From assembly GCF_002252755.1 (NCBI RefSeq), contig NZ_NHOY01000094.1, forward strand, positions 1 to 64,000: 64,000 nt of DNA, read 5' to 3'. Both the position numbers and the translations under genes were made by a program. This document shows, in pieces, positions 9,312 to 18,780 of the stretch. The stretch's first letter is position 1; each line of letters opens with the position of its first letter. The notes beneath the pieces were generated by a model. That model did no database searches. It saw only the letters and a program-made list of their open reading frames with translations, and was not told where the DNA came from. This stretch comes from Halorubrum sp. Hd13. Its GTDB lineage: Archaea; Halobacteriota; Halobacteria; Halobacteriales; Haloferacaceae.

Positions 9312-11026
9312 GCGGGGACGACGCCGACTCCACCGACGGCCGCGACACCGAGACCGACCCCGACGCCGCCCTCGACCCGGTCACCCTGGAAGTGATGCGC
9401 AATCAGCTGGAGGGCGTCGCCGAGGAGATGGGGCAGGTGCTGATCCGCGGTGCCTACTCGCCGAACATCACGGAGCGACAGGACTGCTCGACCGCCCTCT
9501 TCGACGCCGACGGCCGGATGGTCGCGCAGGCGGAGCACATCCCGGTCCACCTCGGCGCGATGCCCGAAGCCGTCGCGGCCGTGCGCGAGCGCGACCCGAG
9601 CCCCGGCGACGTGTTCGTCCTCAACGACCCGTTCACGGGCGGGACGCACCTCCCGGACGTGACGCTCGTCTCGTCGCTGGCGCTCGACGGCGACGTGGTC
9701 GGGTTCGCGGTCTCCCGCGCGCACCACGCCGACGTCGGCGGCATGGCCCCCGGGAGCATGCCGGCCGGCGCCCGCGAGATCCAGCAGGAGGGGCTCCGCA
9801 TTCCCCCGCTCCGGCTCGTCGACGGCGGCGAGCGCGTCGACGACGTGCTCGACCTGATCCTCGCTAACGTCCGCACCCCGGCGGAGCGCCGCGCCGACCT
9901 CGAAGCGCAGCTCGCGGCCAACGGACGCGCCGGCGACCGGCTCGGTGAGCTCGCCGACGAGCACGGCCGCGCCCGCCTCGAGCGCGCCTTCGACGCCGTG
10001 ATCGACTACTCCCGCGAGCGGATGACCGCGGCGATCGCCGACCTCCCGGACGGGACCTACCGGGCCGAGGACGCGATGGAGGGCGACGGCGTCACCGACG
10101 CCGACGTCCCGATCCGGGCGGCGGTGACGGTCGACGGCGGCCGGCTCGCGATCGACTTCGCCGGCAGCGCCCCGCAGGTCGACGGGAACTGCAACGCGCC
10201 GCTGGCGGTCGCGAAGAGCGCGGTGTACTTCGTCGTGCGCTGCGTCACCGACCCGGAGATCCCGCCGAACCACGGGTGCTACGAGCCGGTGTCGGTGTCG
10301 GCGCCCGACGGATCGGTCCTGAACCCGAACCCGCCGGCGGCGGTCGTCGGCGGGAACGTCGAGACGAGCCAGCGCGTCACGGACGTGGTGCTCGCCGCGC
10401 TCGGCGAGGCGGCCCCGGAGCGGGTGACCGCGGGGAGCCAGGGAACGATGAACAACCTCACGATCGGGGCGCGCGGCGGCGCGACCGGCGACCGCGGCGA
10501 CCGCGACCGCGACGCCGCCGAGTCGTTCACCTACTACGAGACGATCGGCGGCGGCTTCGGCGCGCGCCCGGACGCCGACGGGATGGACGGCGTGCAGGTC
10601 GGGATGACGAACACGCTCAACACGCCGGTGGAGGCGCTGGAGGCGGCGTACCCGCTCCGCGTGGAGCGGTACGCCTTCCGCCCGGACAGCGGCGGCGACG
10701 GGCGCCGCCGCGGCGGGCTCGGACTCGAACGACGGGTTCGCGTCGAGACCGCCGCGACGGTCTCGCTGCTGACGGAGCGTCGGCGCCGCGCCCCCGCGGG
10801 GATCGAGGGCGGCGAGCCGGGCGCCACCGGCGAGAACCTGATCGACGGCGACGCGGTGCCGGCGAAGGCGACCGTCGACGTGGAACCGGGGACGACGGTC
10901 ACGGTCCTGACGCCGGGTGGAGGCGGGTACGGCGACCCGAGCGAGCGCGACCCGACGGCGCGGGAGCGCGACCGCGCGGACGGGAAGGTGACGGGGGAGG
11001 TCGAGCGGTCCGACGACTCCGACTGA
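9308..11026 (+). CDS. hyuB: Hydantoinase/5-oxoprolinase family protein, subunit B
   Basis: This 572-residue HyuB/OplB-family subunit partners HyuA. The family start [20 protein letters not shown] (about 23-42) is clear, followed by [16 protein letters not shown], the metal-site region [10 protein letters not shown], and the characteristic C-terminal [10 protein letters not shown]. The length is at the family norm. It is translationally coupled to hyuA (overlap ATGA). The last 30 residues form a charged tail. The substrate could be 5-oxoproline, a hydantoin or N-methylhydantoin. Confidence 0.9.
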   Translation: MSGDDADSTDGRDTETDPDAALDPVTLEVMRNQLEGVAEEMGQVLIRGAYSPNITERQDCSTALFDADGRMVAQAEHIPVHLGAMPEAVAAVRERDPSPGDVFVLNDPFTGGTHLPDVTLVSSLALDGDVVGFAVSRAHHADVGGMAPGSMPAGAREIQQEGLRIPPLRLVDGGERVDDVLDLILANVRTPAERRADLEAQLAANGRAGDRLGELADEHGRARLERAFDAVIDYSRERMTAAIADLPDGTYRAEDAMEGDGVTDADVPIRAAVTVDGGRLAIDFAGSAPQVDGNCNAPLAVAKSAVYFVVRCVTDPEIPPNHGCYEPVSVSAPDGSVLNPNPPAAVVGGNVETSQRVTDVVLAALGEAAPERVTAGSQGTMNNLTIGARGGATGDRGDRDRDAAESFTYYETIGGGFGARPDADGMDGVQVGMTNTLNTPVEALEAAYPLRVERYAFRPDSGGDGRRRGGLGLERRVRVETAATVSLLTERRRRAPAGIEGGEPGATGENLIDGDAVPAKATVDVEPGTTVTVLTPGGGGYGDPSERDPTARERDRADGKVTGEVERSDDSD

Positions 11027-11035
11027 CGGCGCGCC

Positions 11036-12049
11036 CTACAGCTCGTCGTAGGGGCCGGGCTTCGCGGCGGTGAGTCGGTCGACCTGCTCGTCCGAGAGGT
11101 CGATGGACGCGGCCGCGAGGTTTTCGGCGAGCTGGTCGACGGTGCGGGCGCCGACGATCGGCGCGGTGACGCCGTCGCGGTGGGCGAGCCACGCGAGCGC
11201 GGTCTGGGCGGGCGAGGCGTCGACCTCGTCGGCGACCGCGTCGAGCTCGTCGTGGACGTCGAAGTTCTCCTCGGTGAGGTACGCCTCCTGGAAGCGGCTC
11301 GACTCGGCCGCCTTCGACTCCTCCGGGAGGTCCTCGTCGCGGTCGTACTTCCCGGTCAGGAACCCCTGTCCGAGCGGGCTCCACGGGGAGACGGCGAGGT
11401 CGCGCTGGCGGGCGAACTCCAGGTAGTCCCCCTCGACCTCGCGGTCGACGAGGTTGTACCGCGGCTGGAGCACGGTGAACGGCTCCCACCCCTCGCTGCG
11501 GGCGATCGCGTTGGCGCGGGCGACCTTCCAGGCGTTCGGGCGGAGCGTGGAGGCGCCGAGGTAGTGGACCTTGCCGGACTCGACGAGCCCGTTCAGCGTC
11601 TTCATCAGCTCGCGGGCCGGCGTCTCGTCGTCCCAGCGGTGGATGTAGAGGACGTCGACGTAGTCGGTGTCGAGCCGGTCGAGGAGGGCGTCGACGCGGT
11701 GGCGGACGTTCTTGCGGTTCGTGCCGCGGCTGTTCGGGTCGCCGTCGCGGATCTGCCAGTACACCTTCGAGGCGACCGTGTAGCGCTCGCGGTCGCGCTC
11801 GGCGAGCCAGTCGCCGATCCAGCGCTCGCAGTCCCCGCCGCCGTACACGTCGGCGGTGTCGATGTACCGGCCGCCGGCGGCCTCGTAGGCGTCGAGCAGC
11901 TCGTGGGCGCGCGCCTCGTCGATCTCCACGTTGCCCGCCTCGGTCACGCGGCCGAAGCGCCACGTGCCGAACTGCAGTTCGCTCGTTCGCAGCCCGGTCC
12001 GACCGAGCGGGACGGTGCCGAGGTCGATCTCGTCGAGTTCGGGCGTCAT
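11036..12049 (-). CDS. Aldo/keto reductase
   Basis: This 337-residue soluble oxidoreductase reduces aldehydes or ketones with NADPH on a TIM barrel. The catalytic tetrad is visible: Asp64 and Tyr69 in RYIDTADVYGGG, Lys95 in VASKV and His137 in LYIHRWD. The NADPH site appears as IVGARTVDQLAENL near the C-terminus. It resembles the Kv-beta/YghZ-like branch used widely in haloarchaea. It converges on hyuB with a nine-base gap and is transcribed alone. The substrate is unknown. Confidence 0.93.
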   Translation of the reverse strand: MTPELDEIDLGTVPLGRTGLRTSELQFGTWRFGRVTEAGNVEIDEARAHELLDAYEAAGGRYIDTADVYGGGDCERWIGDWLAERDRERYTVASKVYWQIRDGDPNSRGTNRKNVRHRVDALLDRLDTDYVDVLYIHRWDDETPARELMKTLNGLVESGKVHYLGASTLRPNAWKVARANAIARSEGWEPFTVLQPRYNLVDREVEGDYLEFARQRDLAVSPWSPLGQGFLTGKYDRDEDLPEESKAAESSRFQEAYLTEENFDVHDELDAVADEVDASPAQTALAWLAHRDGVTAPIVGARTVDQLAENLAAASIDLSDEQVDRLTAAKPGPYDEL

Positions 12050-12139
12050 CTCTCCGAACCTTGTCCCGGTCGCCGCAAAAACCTACAGCAACCGGATGCG
12101 ACGCGTGAACGCCTCTCACGCGACGACGCCGCGGTCCGT

Positions 12140-13639
12140 CTACGACTCGCCTTCCGAGTCGGCCGCCTCGATCACGATGGCGCGCAGGTCGTTGACGTTC
12201 GTGCCGGTCGGGCCGGTACGGAGCAGCGAGCCGGCCTCGTCGAGCAGGGGATATGCGTCGTGGCGGTCGAGGGCGTCGCGGGCGGCGTCCGGGTCCAGCG
12301 TCGTCGCGTCCGCGATCCCGCCCGCGGCGTCGGTCGGGCCGTCGATCCCGTCGGTGTCGGCGCTCGCGACGACGATCCGGGGCCCGTCGTCACCGTCGCC
12401 GTCCTCCCTCCCGTCGCCGCCGAGCGGTCCCTCGGCCAGCGCGAGGCCGGCGCTCGCCGCGAACTCCGCGTTCGGCCCGCCCGTCCCGTCGGCGTCGCCG
12501 AGCGTCACGGTCGTCTCCCCGCCCGAGAGCAACACGGTCGGCGGCTCCGCGGGCGATCCCCGCACCGCGCACTCCTCCGCGATCGCGGCGTGAGTGGTCC
12601 CGGCGCCCCGCGCCTCCCCTCGGACCCCCGCGGCGAGCACCAGCGGCTCGTACCCCCGCTCGGCGGCGGCGTCCGCGGCGTCGTCGAGCGCGGTCCGGCC
12701 GTTGCCGACGACGAACGCCCGGGCGCGGTCGAACGCCGGGTCGCCCGCGGTCGGCGTCTCCGCGAGATCGCCCGCCGCGCCCGCCTCGAGCCGCTCGCGG
12801 ACGGACCCCGGAACGTCCAGGTCGTAGCGGTCCAGCACCGCCAGCGCGTCCGCGTAGGTGGAGGGGTCGGGGACCGTCGGGCCGCTGGCGATCGCGTCGA
12901 GCGGATCGCCGATCACGTCGCTTATCGCGAGGGTGACGACGGTCGCGGGCGCCGCCGACCGCGCGAGCCGGCCGCCCTTCACCGCCGAGCAGTGTTTGCG
13001 GACAGCGTTGATCTCGTCGATCGACGCGCCGCAGGCGAGCAGCCCCTCGGTCAGCTCGCGGAGGTCGTCCGGGGATATCGGGTCCGCGGGCGCCGCGAGC
13101 AGCGCGCTCCCGCCCCCGGTGATCGCGGCGAGTACGAGGTCGTCCGGGCCGGCGCGCTCGACGACGTCGAGCACGCGCCGCGCGCTCTCCACGCCGGCGT
13201 CGCTCGGGACCGGGTGGTCGCCCGGCAGGATCTCCACGCCCGTCGTCGACGGTCGCTCCGCCGGGTCCTCGGTGACGACGACGCCCTCGGCGAACTCGCG
13301 GTCGTCGCCCTCGAGCACGCCGGCGAGCGCGGCGGCGACCTCCGCGGACGCCTTTCCGGCCCCGATCAGGACCACGCGGTCGTAGTCGGCGAGGTCGTAC
13401 TCGCCGGCGCCGTCGGCGCCCGCGGCCGTCGTCGAGCCCTCGATCCGGAGCGTCCCGTCGCGCACCGAGACGGCGCTCGGGATCAGTCGGTCCGGGCGCG
13501 CGGCCGCGATGCCGGCGGCGAGGCAGTCGAGGGCGACGCCGTGGGCCGGCGTCCGGACGAGTCGGTCGCGGTCGCGGAACGTCACGCCGGGCGCGCCGCC
13601 GTCCGAGGCGTCGCCGTCCGGCGGAGAGTCGTCGCTCAT
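12140..13639 (-). CDS. Glycerate 2-kinase (MOFRL family)
   Basis: This 499-residue kinase phosphorylates glycerate at position 2, feeding glycerate or sugar breakdown into lower glycolysis. The DUF4147 N-terminal domain carries VVLIGAGKASAEVA (about 100) and the GDHPVP and AAITGGGSALLAAP motifs. The MOFRL C-terminal domain has LLSGGETTVT and the ASADTDGIDGPTDAAGG signature. An upstream in-frame ATG at 13666 falls inside ATATATG, which is well placed as the TATA box (about 27 bases before the ATG at 13639), so I chose 13639. The same TATA logic predicts a leaderless transcript. Confidence 0.88.
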   Translation of the reverse strand: MSDDSPPDGDASDGGAPGVTFRDRDRLVRTPAHGVALDCLAAGIAAARPDRLIPSAVSVRDGTLRIEGSTTAAGADGAGEYDLADYDRVVLIGAGKASAEVAAALAGVLEGDDREFAEGVVVTEDPAERPSTTGVEILPGDHPVPSDAGVESARRVLDVVERAGPDDLVLAAITGGGSALLAAPADPISPDDLRELTEGLLACGASIDEINAVRKHCSAVKGGRLARSAAPATVVTLAISDVIGDPLDAIASGPTVPDPSTYADALAVLDRYDLDVPGSVRERLEAGAAGDLAETPTAGDPAFDRARAFVVGNGRTALDDAADAAAERGYEPLVLAAGVRGEARGAGTTHAAIAEECAVRGSPAEPPTVLLSGGETTVTLGDADGTGGPNAEFAASAGLALAEGPLGGDGREDGDGDDGPRIVVASADTDGIDGPTDAAGGIADATTLDPDAARDALDRHDAYPLLDEAGSLLRTGPTGTNVNDLRAIVIEAADSEGES

Positions 13640-13660
13640 GCGGAGGCGGTCGGCCGGGGA

Positions 13661-13668
13661 CGACATAT
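13661..13668 (-). promoter_or_regulatory. TATA box of the glycerate kinase gene
   Basis: On the minus strand this reads GGATATATG, with its centre about 26 bases before the chosen ATG at 13639. It decides between two in-frame starts, since the other ATG lies inside the box. Confidence 0.55.
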
Positions 13669-13700
13669 ATCCACGGGGGTCCCGCTCGCGCGTCCGCGAC

Positions 13701-13783
13701 GGTCGCCTCGCGGTGCGCGCTACTCTCCCGCGGTCGCCTCGCGGTGCGCGCTACTCTCCCGCGGTCGCCTCGCGGTGCGCGCT
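13701..13783. repeat. 31-bp tandem repeat containing the stop codon of the DUF99 gene
   Basis: Two full copies (13701-13731, 13732-13762) and a partial third (13763-13783) of a unit beginning GGTCGCCTCGCGGTGCGCGC. Read on the minus strand, the third copy is the last codons of the DUF99 gene and each following copy repeats those codons together with the TAG stop. The period is not a multiple of three, so it does not extend the frame. Confidence 0.9.
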
Positions 13784-14335
13784 CGCCGCGATGGCGGCGA
13801 TCCGGAGCGGCTCGGGCCGCCGGAAGCCGTCTCGCACCAGGTCGCGGACGGCGGCGGCCGCGCGGCCGTCGTCGAGGCCGATCGCGCGGACGAAGAGGGG
13901 GTCACCCGCGGGCTTCCCGTCGGGTTCTCCGCCGCGCTCGACCCGCACCCGCGGCGGGAGCGAGCGGTAGACGCCGAGTCGGCGCTCGAGGGCGTCGCCG
14001 TCGAACGCCTCGCGGAGCGCGGGTTCGAGCCCGGGGCTCGGCTCGTAGCTCACGGCGTAGACGGGGCGGTCGAGGACCTCGTGAAGCCGGCGGAGGTCGA
14101 GGAGGTTGAACCACGCCGGGGCGACGCCGGCGCAGGCGACGTGGCGGACGTCCTCGCGGCCGAGCGCGTCGAAGAGGGCGATCGCGGCGTCGGTGGCGTC
14201 GGTGCCGCCGACGGCGCAGCGCTCGAAGCCGAGTCCGTCGAGGGTCCCGTCGGATCTGACCACGGCGCCGGCTAGGCGGCTGGTTCGGTCGCCGTCGGAG
14301 AAGGCGATTCCGAGCGTCCGGCTCGGCGCTGTCAC
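13751..14335 (-). CDS. DUF99 (UPF0215) family protein
   Basis: The predicted 194-residue protein carries the family start RTLGIAFSDGD and the later motifs LGFERCAVGGTDATDA and VDRPVYAVSYE-like segment around residue 90. DUF99 proteins are widespread in archaea; their fold has been linked to the endonuclease V superfamily, but I know of no firm activity. No ATG is suitably placed; a GTG at 14335 lies four bases after the stop of the upstream small gene, so the two are probably one transcript. The last codons and stop are tandemly repeated downstream. Confidence 0.75.
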   Translation of the reverse strand: MTAPSRTLGIAFSDGDRTSRLAGAVVRSDGTLDGLGFERCAVGGTDATDAAIALFDALGREDVRHVACAGVAPAWFNLLDLRRLHEVLDRPVYAVSYEPSPGLEPALREAFDGDALERRLGVYRSLPPRVRVERGGEPDGKPAGDPLFVRAIGLDDGRAAAAVRDLVRDGFRRPEPLRIAAIAASAHREATAGE

Positions 14336-14339
14336 TCCG

Positions 14340-14522
14340 CTAGTTCTCTTCGGACTTGATCTCCTGGAGCCGGTCGAGAAGTTCGTCGTTGGAGGCGCCG
14401 GGCTCGTAGTCGACGGAGCCCTCGTGTACCTCCTCGGCCGCTCGGACTCCGTCCTCGTCGTCGAAATCCGCGTCCAGGTCTTGGTTCTCCTGTTCGGATT
14501 CGTCGTAGCTTCCGAAGCCCAT
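14340..14522 (-). CDS. Small acidic haloarchaeal protein, DUF5786-like
   Basis: The 60-residue protein starts MGFGSYDESEQENQ, is about one-third Asp/Glu, and ends with a likely helix DELLDRLQEIKSEEN. The start sequence recalls the conserved haloarchaeal DUF5786 family. It has no cysteines, membrane segment or known activity. It lies four bases upstream of the DUF99 gene. An AT-rich promoter-like stretch (TATTACACACAT on the minus strand) immediately precedes it, so it probably leads the pair. Confidence 0.75.
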   Translation of the reverse strand: MGFGSYDESEQENQDLDADFDDEDGVRAAEEVHEGSVDYEPGASNDELLDRLQEIKSEEN

Positions 14523-14620
14523 ATGTGTGTAATACTAACACCCCACCAGTGATAAATCCCCTGCCGGGATCGGGGTCGGGCCCGCACACGTTTTTACGCC
14601 GCGAACGCCCTCGTGTGGAT

Positions 14621-15262
14621 ATGGAGCCGATCACCGTCACCGCCGACGCGGAGGAGTTCACCTGCAACGCGTACCTCGTGCCCGGCGAAGCGCCGACGCT
14701 GGTCGACGCCGGGACGATGCCGGGCGTCGACGACGTCATCGCCGACGCGCTCGCCGACGCCGGCGTCGACGGGTTAGACCGGGTCGTCTTGACCCATCAG
14801 CACCACGACCACGTCGGCGAGCTCGACGCGGTGCTCGACCGGTTCGACGCGACCCTCTACGCGAACGCCTCGCACCCGCGACGGGACGTGGGGATCGTCG
14901 ACGGCGACGAGATCCTGATCGGCGACGAGCCCTGCGAGGTCGTCGAGAGCCCGGGCCACGCCGACGACCACGTCGCGTTCGTGGGCGAGGAGCGGCTCTA
15001 CTCGGGCGACGTGGTCGTGTACAACGACGGCGCGTTCGACGACGGCTCGTTCGGCCGCACGGACATGGCCGGCCAGTCGCGCGAGGACCTGATCGAGAGC
15101 CTCCACACGATTCTCAACGTCCTCCCGGACACCGTCGAAGCGATGTACCCCGGCCACGGCGACGTCTACCGCGCGAGCGACGGCCCAGACACGGTCCGCG
15201 AGGTCATCGAGCGCGCGACCGAGCGCGCCGAGCGCAGAGAGCCGAAGTACCCGGGCGAGTAG
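14621..15262 (+). CDS. Metallo-beta-lactamase fold hydrolase
   Basis: This 213-residue protein has the full metal-binding set of the MBL superfamily: HQHHDHVGE near residue 58, a following His in SPGHADDHV, Asp in LYSGDVV and the final His in YPGHGD. These bind two zinc or iron ions that activate water for hydrolysis. It is glyoxalase-II-like in length, but substrate recognition elements are not diagnostic. GTTTTTACGC about 25-30 bases before the ATG at 14621 is a plausible TATA box, which favours this start over in-frame codons further upstream. Confidence 0.88.
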   Translation: MEPITVTADAEEFTCNAYLVPGEAPTLVDAGTMPGVDDVIADALADAGVDGLDRVVLTHQHHDHVGELDAVLDRFDATLYANASHPRRDVGIVDGDEILIGDEPCEVVESPGHADDHVAFVGEERLYSGDVVVYNDGAFDDGSFGRTDMAGQSREDLIESLHTILNVLPDTVEAMYPGHGDVYRASDGPDTVREVIERATERAERREPKYPGE

Positions 15263-15294
15263 GGGACCAATCGCGGGATCGACGGCGGCGACTA

Positions 15295-15712
15295 TTTATA
15301 AATGGATGTGCGGTGGCGCGTGCCGGCGAGCGCCCAGCGGGCGCGAGTCGCACGCGCGAGGGACGCCGCGAGCGCTGATAAGCGCGAGCGGCGAGGCTGG
15401 GGAGGCGTGAGGCCGCGGTTGCGGTGCGGTATGGGGTGGGACTCAAAAGGGGCAGTCGCGAGGACGAAGCACGGCGCAGTAAGCACCGCAGGAACGAGCG
15501 AAGCGAGTGACGAGGAGCGCAGCAAGCCGCGCGAGTCCTCGCGGCTGGGGCTTTGGAGGTGTTCACTGTCGATCTGTCGTCAGTAATTTATCAGCGAGCG
15601 ACTGGGCTTTGGCGGTGTTCACTGTCGATCTGTCGTCAGTAATTTATCAGCGAGCGGCCGGGGCTTTGGCGGTGTTCGCTGTCGGCTCGGCATCAGCCGC
15701 TTATAAATAGCC
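15295..15712 (+). ncRNA. Structured intergenic element A (candidate non-coding RNA or repeat)
   Basis: The 470-base gap holds no convincing gene but has strong structure. TTTATAAA (15295-15302) is followed 15 bases on by GCGGTGGCGCGTGCCG, then the hairpins GCGCCC-AGC-GGGCGC, GCGCT-GATA-AGCGC (15372-15385) and a 9-bp stem CGCGAGGAC/GTCCTCGCG (15457-15465 with 15535-15543). Between them lies a 20-base block at 15393-15412 that is identical in element B. The tail is three units starting GGGCTTTGG at 15548, 15604 and 15661 (period 56-57), each preceded by an AT-rich TATA-like motif. Element B at 31.7-32.1 kb has the same order of parts on the other strand. Both follow a gene on the same strand. 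It could be a family of promoter-bearing structured RNAs or a miniature repeat element; expression is untested. Confidence 0.55.
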
Positions 15713-15732
15713 GACCGAATCCCCGTACCGAT

Positions 15733-18672
15733 CTAGTCCCAGAACGACTGCGTTCGCGCGTACTCGCGCTCCTGTCGGAGCACGTCGCGGTAGAACTCGT
15801 CTTCGTCCTCGCGCAGCTTGTTGATGATCCGCGCGGCGTTGTGCGGCCCGACCCCCCGCGCCGCCAGCGCGATCACGGCGCGCTTCCCGTGCGTCTGGAC
15901 GAGGCTCGCCGCCCGATGCGCCCGTTTCGTCCGCCGCTCCTGTTCCTCGTCCTTCTCGCTCGCCCGGACCGCTGCGACCGTCTCGTCGTCCCACGGGTTC
16001 AGCGCGGCGACGCGGGTCGACCCGCAGTCGGGGCACTCCGGCTGGTCGGGGACGCGCCGCACCTTCGTCGTGCGCCGCCAGTCGGCGCAGTGGAGACAGA
16101 AGAGGATGACCCGGTCGTTCCGAATCCGCTCGCGTATCGTCTCGATCACGTCGGCGTCGGCGTTCTCCGGGACGAGGAACTCGGTCCCCGCGGAGCGCCC
16201 GGCCGTGCCGAGGGGGGTGCGCTCGCGGGCGATGTCCACGTCGAGAGACCCGCCCTGGATCGCCGCCAACAGGTCCGCCGTCTCCGCGACCGCGAGGTCG
16301 GCGTGGAACACCTCGCGGAGCGCCTCGTCGTAGACGGGCGTCCCCTCTAACGCCGCGAGCAGGCGGTCGCCGCCGAACCGCCCCTTCCCCTCGCGGTAGC
16401 GCTTGACGGCGCCGAACTTCGCGGCGACTTGCGCGAGCGTGAACTTGAGCGCGTCCGATTTCTTCAGGGCGAGTTCGAGGTACGCCTCCAACCGGTCGGG
16501 GTCGGTCGTCTCCAGCACCTCGCGGAAGGTCCCGGGATCGACCCCGTGAGGGACCTCGAACTCGATCCGGTAGGGGTCGACGTCCATTCCGATCGACGAG
16601 CCGGCGCGCTGACCGACGAGCGCGGCGAGCAGGCGCGCGAGCGTCTCGTTGACCTCGTGGCCGAAGGCGGCGTTGACCGCGACGGTACGAGCGCTCCCTT
16701 CGATCACGATCCGGCGGTCGGTGGGGATCGGGTGGCCGGCCTTGACCTGGTCGACGACCGGTTTCAGCGCGGTCGCGACCGTCTCCTCGTCGGCGGGGTA
16801 GCGCTCCGCGAGGTCGCCCGCGACCGCCCCGGGGGTCGACCCCGCCGCGAGCGCCGCGGCGGCGTCGCCCCGGATTCGCCCGACCTCCTCGGCGACGGGC
16901 TTCGGGACCGGAATCTCTTCGCCGATCCACGAGGGCACCTCGCCCGCCGGGTCGGCGATGGGCGTGACGTTCACGCGCTCCTCCTCCTCGTCGACCTCGG
17001 TGATGCGCCACATCTCGCCGCGCTGAATGAACGTCTCGCCCGGGCCGGCGAAGTTGACGACGAACCGCTCGTCTAAGGTGCCGATCCCCCGCCGCGAGGA
17101 CATGTCGTACACCTCGTAGGTGGACTCGTCGGGGATCATCGAGAGGTTCGCGTAGAAGTACTGCCACGTGCCGCCCGACTTCTCTAGCGTGTCGGACTCC
17201 TCGTCGAGCCACAGCAGGCGGTTGCCGTCGAGCTCGCGGACGATCTCTTGGAACTGCGGCTCCGAGAGGTCCCGGAACGGGTAGGCGCTCGTGACGGTGT
17301 CGTACGCCACGCGGGCGTGGACGTCGCCCTCGTCCATCACGACCCCGACGATCTGGTTCGCGACCGTGTCGAGGCTCCCGTGGTGGATCGCGGCCGGCTC
17401 CACGAGCTCGGCGTCGGCGCGCCGGGCGATCGCGAGCGCCTCGAGCGTGTCGTCGCCGCCCTGCGTCACGACGGTCCCCTCCGACACGAGGTCGCGGCGG
17501 TGCCCGGCGCGCCCGACGCGCTGGAGCAGGCGGGCGACCTCCCGCGGGCTCCCGTACTGGACCACGTGGTCGACGCGCCCCACGTCGATCCCGAGCTCCA
17601 TCGAGGAGGTGCAGACGAGTCCGTCGATCTCGCCCGACTTGAACCGGTCCTCGACGTCGATCCGGACGTCCTTCGAGAGCGAGCCGTGGTGGACCTCGAT
17701 CTCGGTGGGGTCGGCGTCCCCGCCGCCTTCCCCGCCGCGTTCGGCCGCCTCTCGCTCCCGCTCCGCGAGCGTCTTGAACCGCGAGCCGAGCGCCTCCGCG
17801 GTCTGTCGCGTGTTGACGAAGATCAGGGTCGACTCGCGGTCCGCGACGATCCCGCGGATCGTCCGCACGTGGCTCGCGGTCGTCTCGTCGACCGCCAGCT
17901 CGCCGGCGAGGGTCGCGTCGCGGTCCGTGATCTCCGGGTCGAGCACGCGCACGTCGGTCCGCGACCCGGCCGCCACCTCGACGATCTCGAACTCGCGGTC
18001 GCCCTCGCGGTTCGGGTCGCGCTTACCGCTGCCGACGAGGAACTTCCCGACCTCCTCCGGAGTCCCCACGGTCGCGGAGAGCCCCACCCGCTGGAACGGC
18101 CCCGCGGCGCGCCGGAGGCGTTCGAGCCCGATAGTCAGCTGCGCGCCGCGCTTCGCGGAGGCGAGCTCGTGGACCTCGTCGATCACGACGTGCGCGACGT
18201 CCTCGAGGCCGACCCGCATCTTCGAGCCCGTCAGGATCGCCTGCAGGCTCTCCGGCGTCGTGATCAACACGTCCGGCGGGTCGTCGGCCTGCTTCGACCG
18301 CTCGTACCGCGTGGTGTCGCCGTGACGCACCGCGACCTCCACGCCGAGCCGGTCGCCCCACCACTCCAGCCGGTCCATCATGTCGCGGTTGAGCGCGCGG
18401 AGCGGGGTGATGTACAGCGCGGAGATCCCCTCGCGGGGCTGGTCGCCCGGCGCGTTTCGGGCGTCGACGATCGCGTCGAAGACGGGGAGCATCGCGGTCT
18501 CCGTCTTCCCGGTCCCCGTCGGGGCGAGGACGAGCGCGTTCCGCCCGGCGGCGAGCGGCGGGATCGCCTCGCGTTGCGGCTCCGTCGGCGTCGAGAACCC
18601 CTGCTCGGAGAGCGCCTCTCGGACCTCGCCCCCGAGGTGCGCGAACGCGTCCATGCCCGACTGTTCCGCCAT
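15733..18672 (-). CDS. lhr: Lhr-family ATP-dependent helicase
   Basis: This 979-residue superfamily 2 helicase probably acts in DNA repair or replication-linked unwinding, as characterised Lhr proteins do. Motif I is APTGTGKTE (about 50-58), motif II is the DEVH box (VIDEVHEL), motif III SATVG, and domain 2 has SSMELGIDVG and QRVGRAGHR. The long C-terminal half contains the winged-helix and Lhr-specific domains, and a zinc-binding-like pair CLHCADW and CPDCGS near residue 880. The length is slightly above the usual 850-950. It is read towards element A and is not clearly in an operon. Confidence 0.92.
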   Translation of the reverse strand: MAEQSGMDAFAHLGGEVREALSEQGFSTPTEPQREAIPPLAAGRNALVLAPTGTGKTETAMLPVFDAIVDARNAPGDQPREGISALYITPLRALNRDMMDRLEWWGDRLGVEVAVRHGDTTRYERSKQADDPPDVLITTPESLQAILTGSKMRVGLEDVAHVVIDEVHELASAKRGAQLTIGLERLRRAAGPFQRVGLSATVGTPEEVGKFLVGSGKRDPNREGDREFEIVEVAAGSRTDVRVLDPEITDRDATLAGELAVDETTASHVRTIRGIVADRESTLIFVNTRQTAEALGSRFKTLAEREREAAERGGEGGGDADPTEIEVHHGSLSKDVRIDVEDRFKSGEIDGLVCTSSMELGIDVGRVDHVVQYGSPREVARLLQRVGRAGHRRDLVSEGTVVTQGGDDTLEALAIARRADAELVEPAAIHHGSLDTVANQIVGVVMDEGDVHARVAYDTVTSAYPFRDLSEPQFQEIVRELDGNRLLWLDEESDTLEKSGGTWQYFYANLSMIPDESTYEVYDMSSRRGIGTLDERFVVNFAGPGETFIQRGEMWRITEVDEEEERVNVTPIADPAGEVPSWIGEEIPVPKPVAEEVGRIRGDAAAALAAGSTPGAVAGDLAERYPADEETVATALKPVVDQVKAGHPIPTDRRIVIEGSARTVAVNAAFGHEVNETLARLLAALVGQRAGSSIGMDVDPYRIEFEVPHGVDPGTFREVLETTDPDRLEAYLELALKKSDALKFTLAQVAAKFGAVKRYREGKGRFGGDRLLAALEGTPVYDEALREVFHADLAVAETADLLAAIQGGSLDVDIARERTPLGTAGRSAGTEFLVPENADADVIETIRERIRNDRVILFCLHCADWRRTTKVRRVPDQPECPDCGSTRVAALNPWDDETVAAVRASEKDEEQERRTKRAHRAASLVQTHGKRAVIALAARGVGPHNAARIINKLREDEDEFYRDVLRQEREYARTQSFWD

Positions 18673-18780
18673 TAGCTGATCGTCGGACGTTGGGCGCTCG
18701 GGCGATTAAGCCCGTCGCTGTGCGAGATCCGTGCGAGCGCTCGGGGGCGCCCCGGCGGTCGCGATAGGCTCCGGGTCGGT

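Noticed and set aside
15302-15586. A 94-codon frame in element A
   Set aside because: Its counterpart in element B is in shifting frames, and the conserved features are hairpins and AT boxes rather than amino acids.
15548-15712. Three evenly spaced repeats resembling a CRISPR array
   Set aside because: The sequence between the repeats is itself repeated (identical spacers in the first two units), no leader or cas gene is near, and the same layout recurs in element B.
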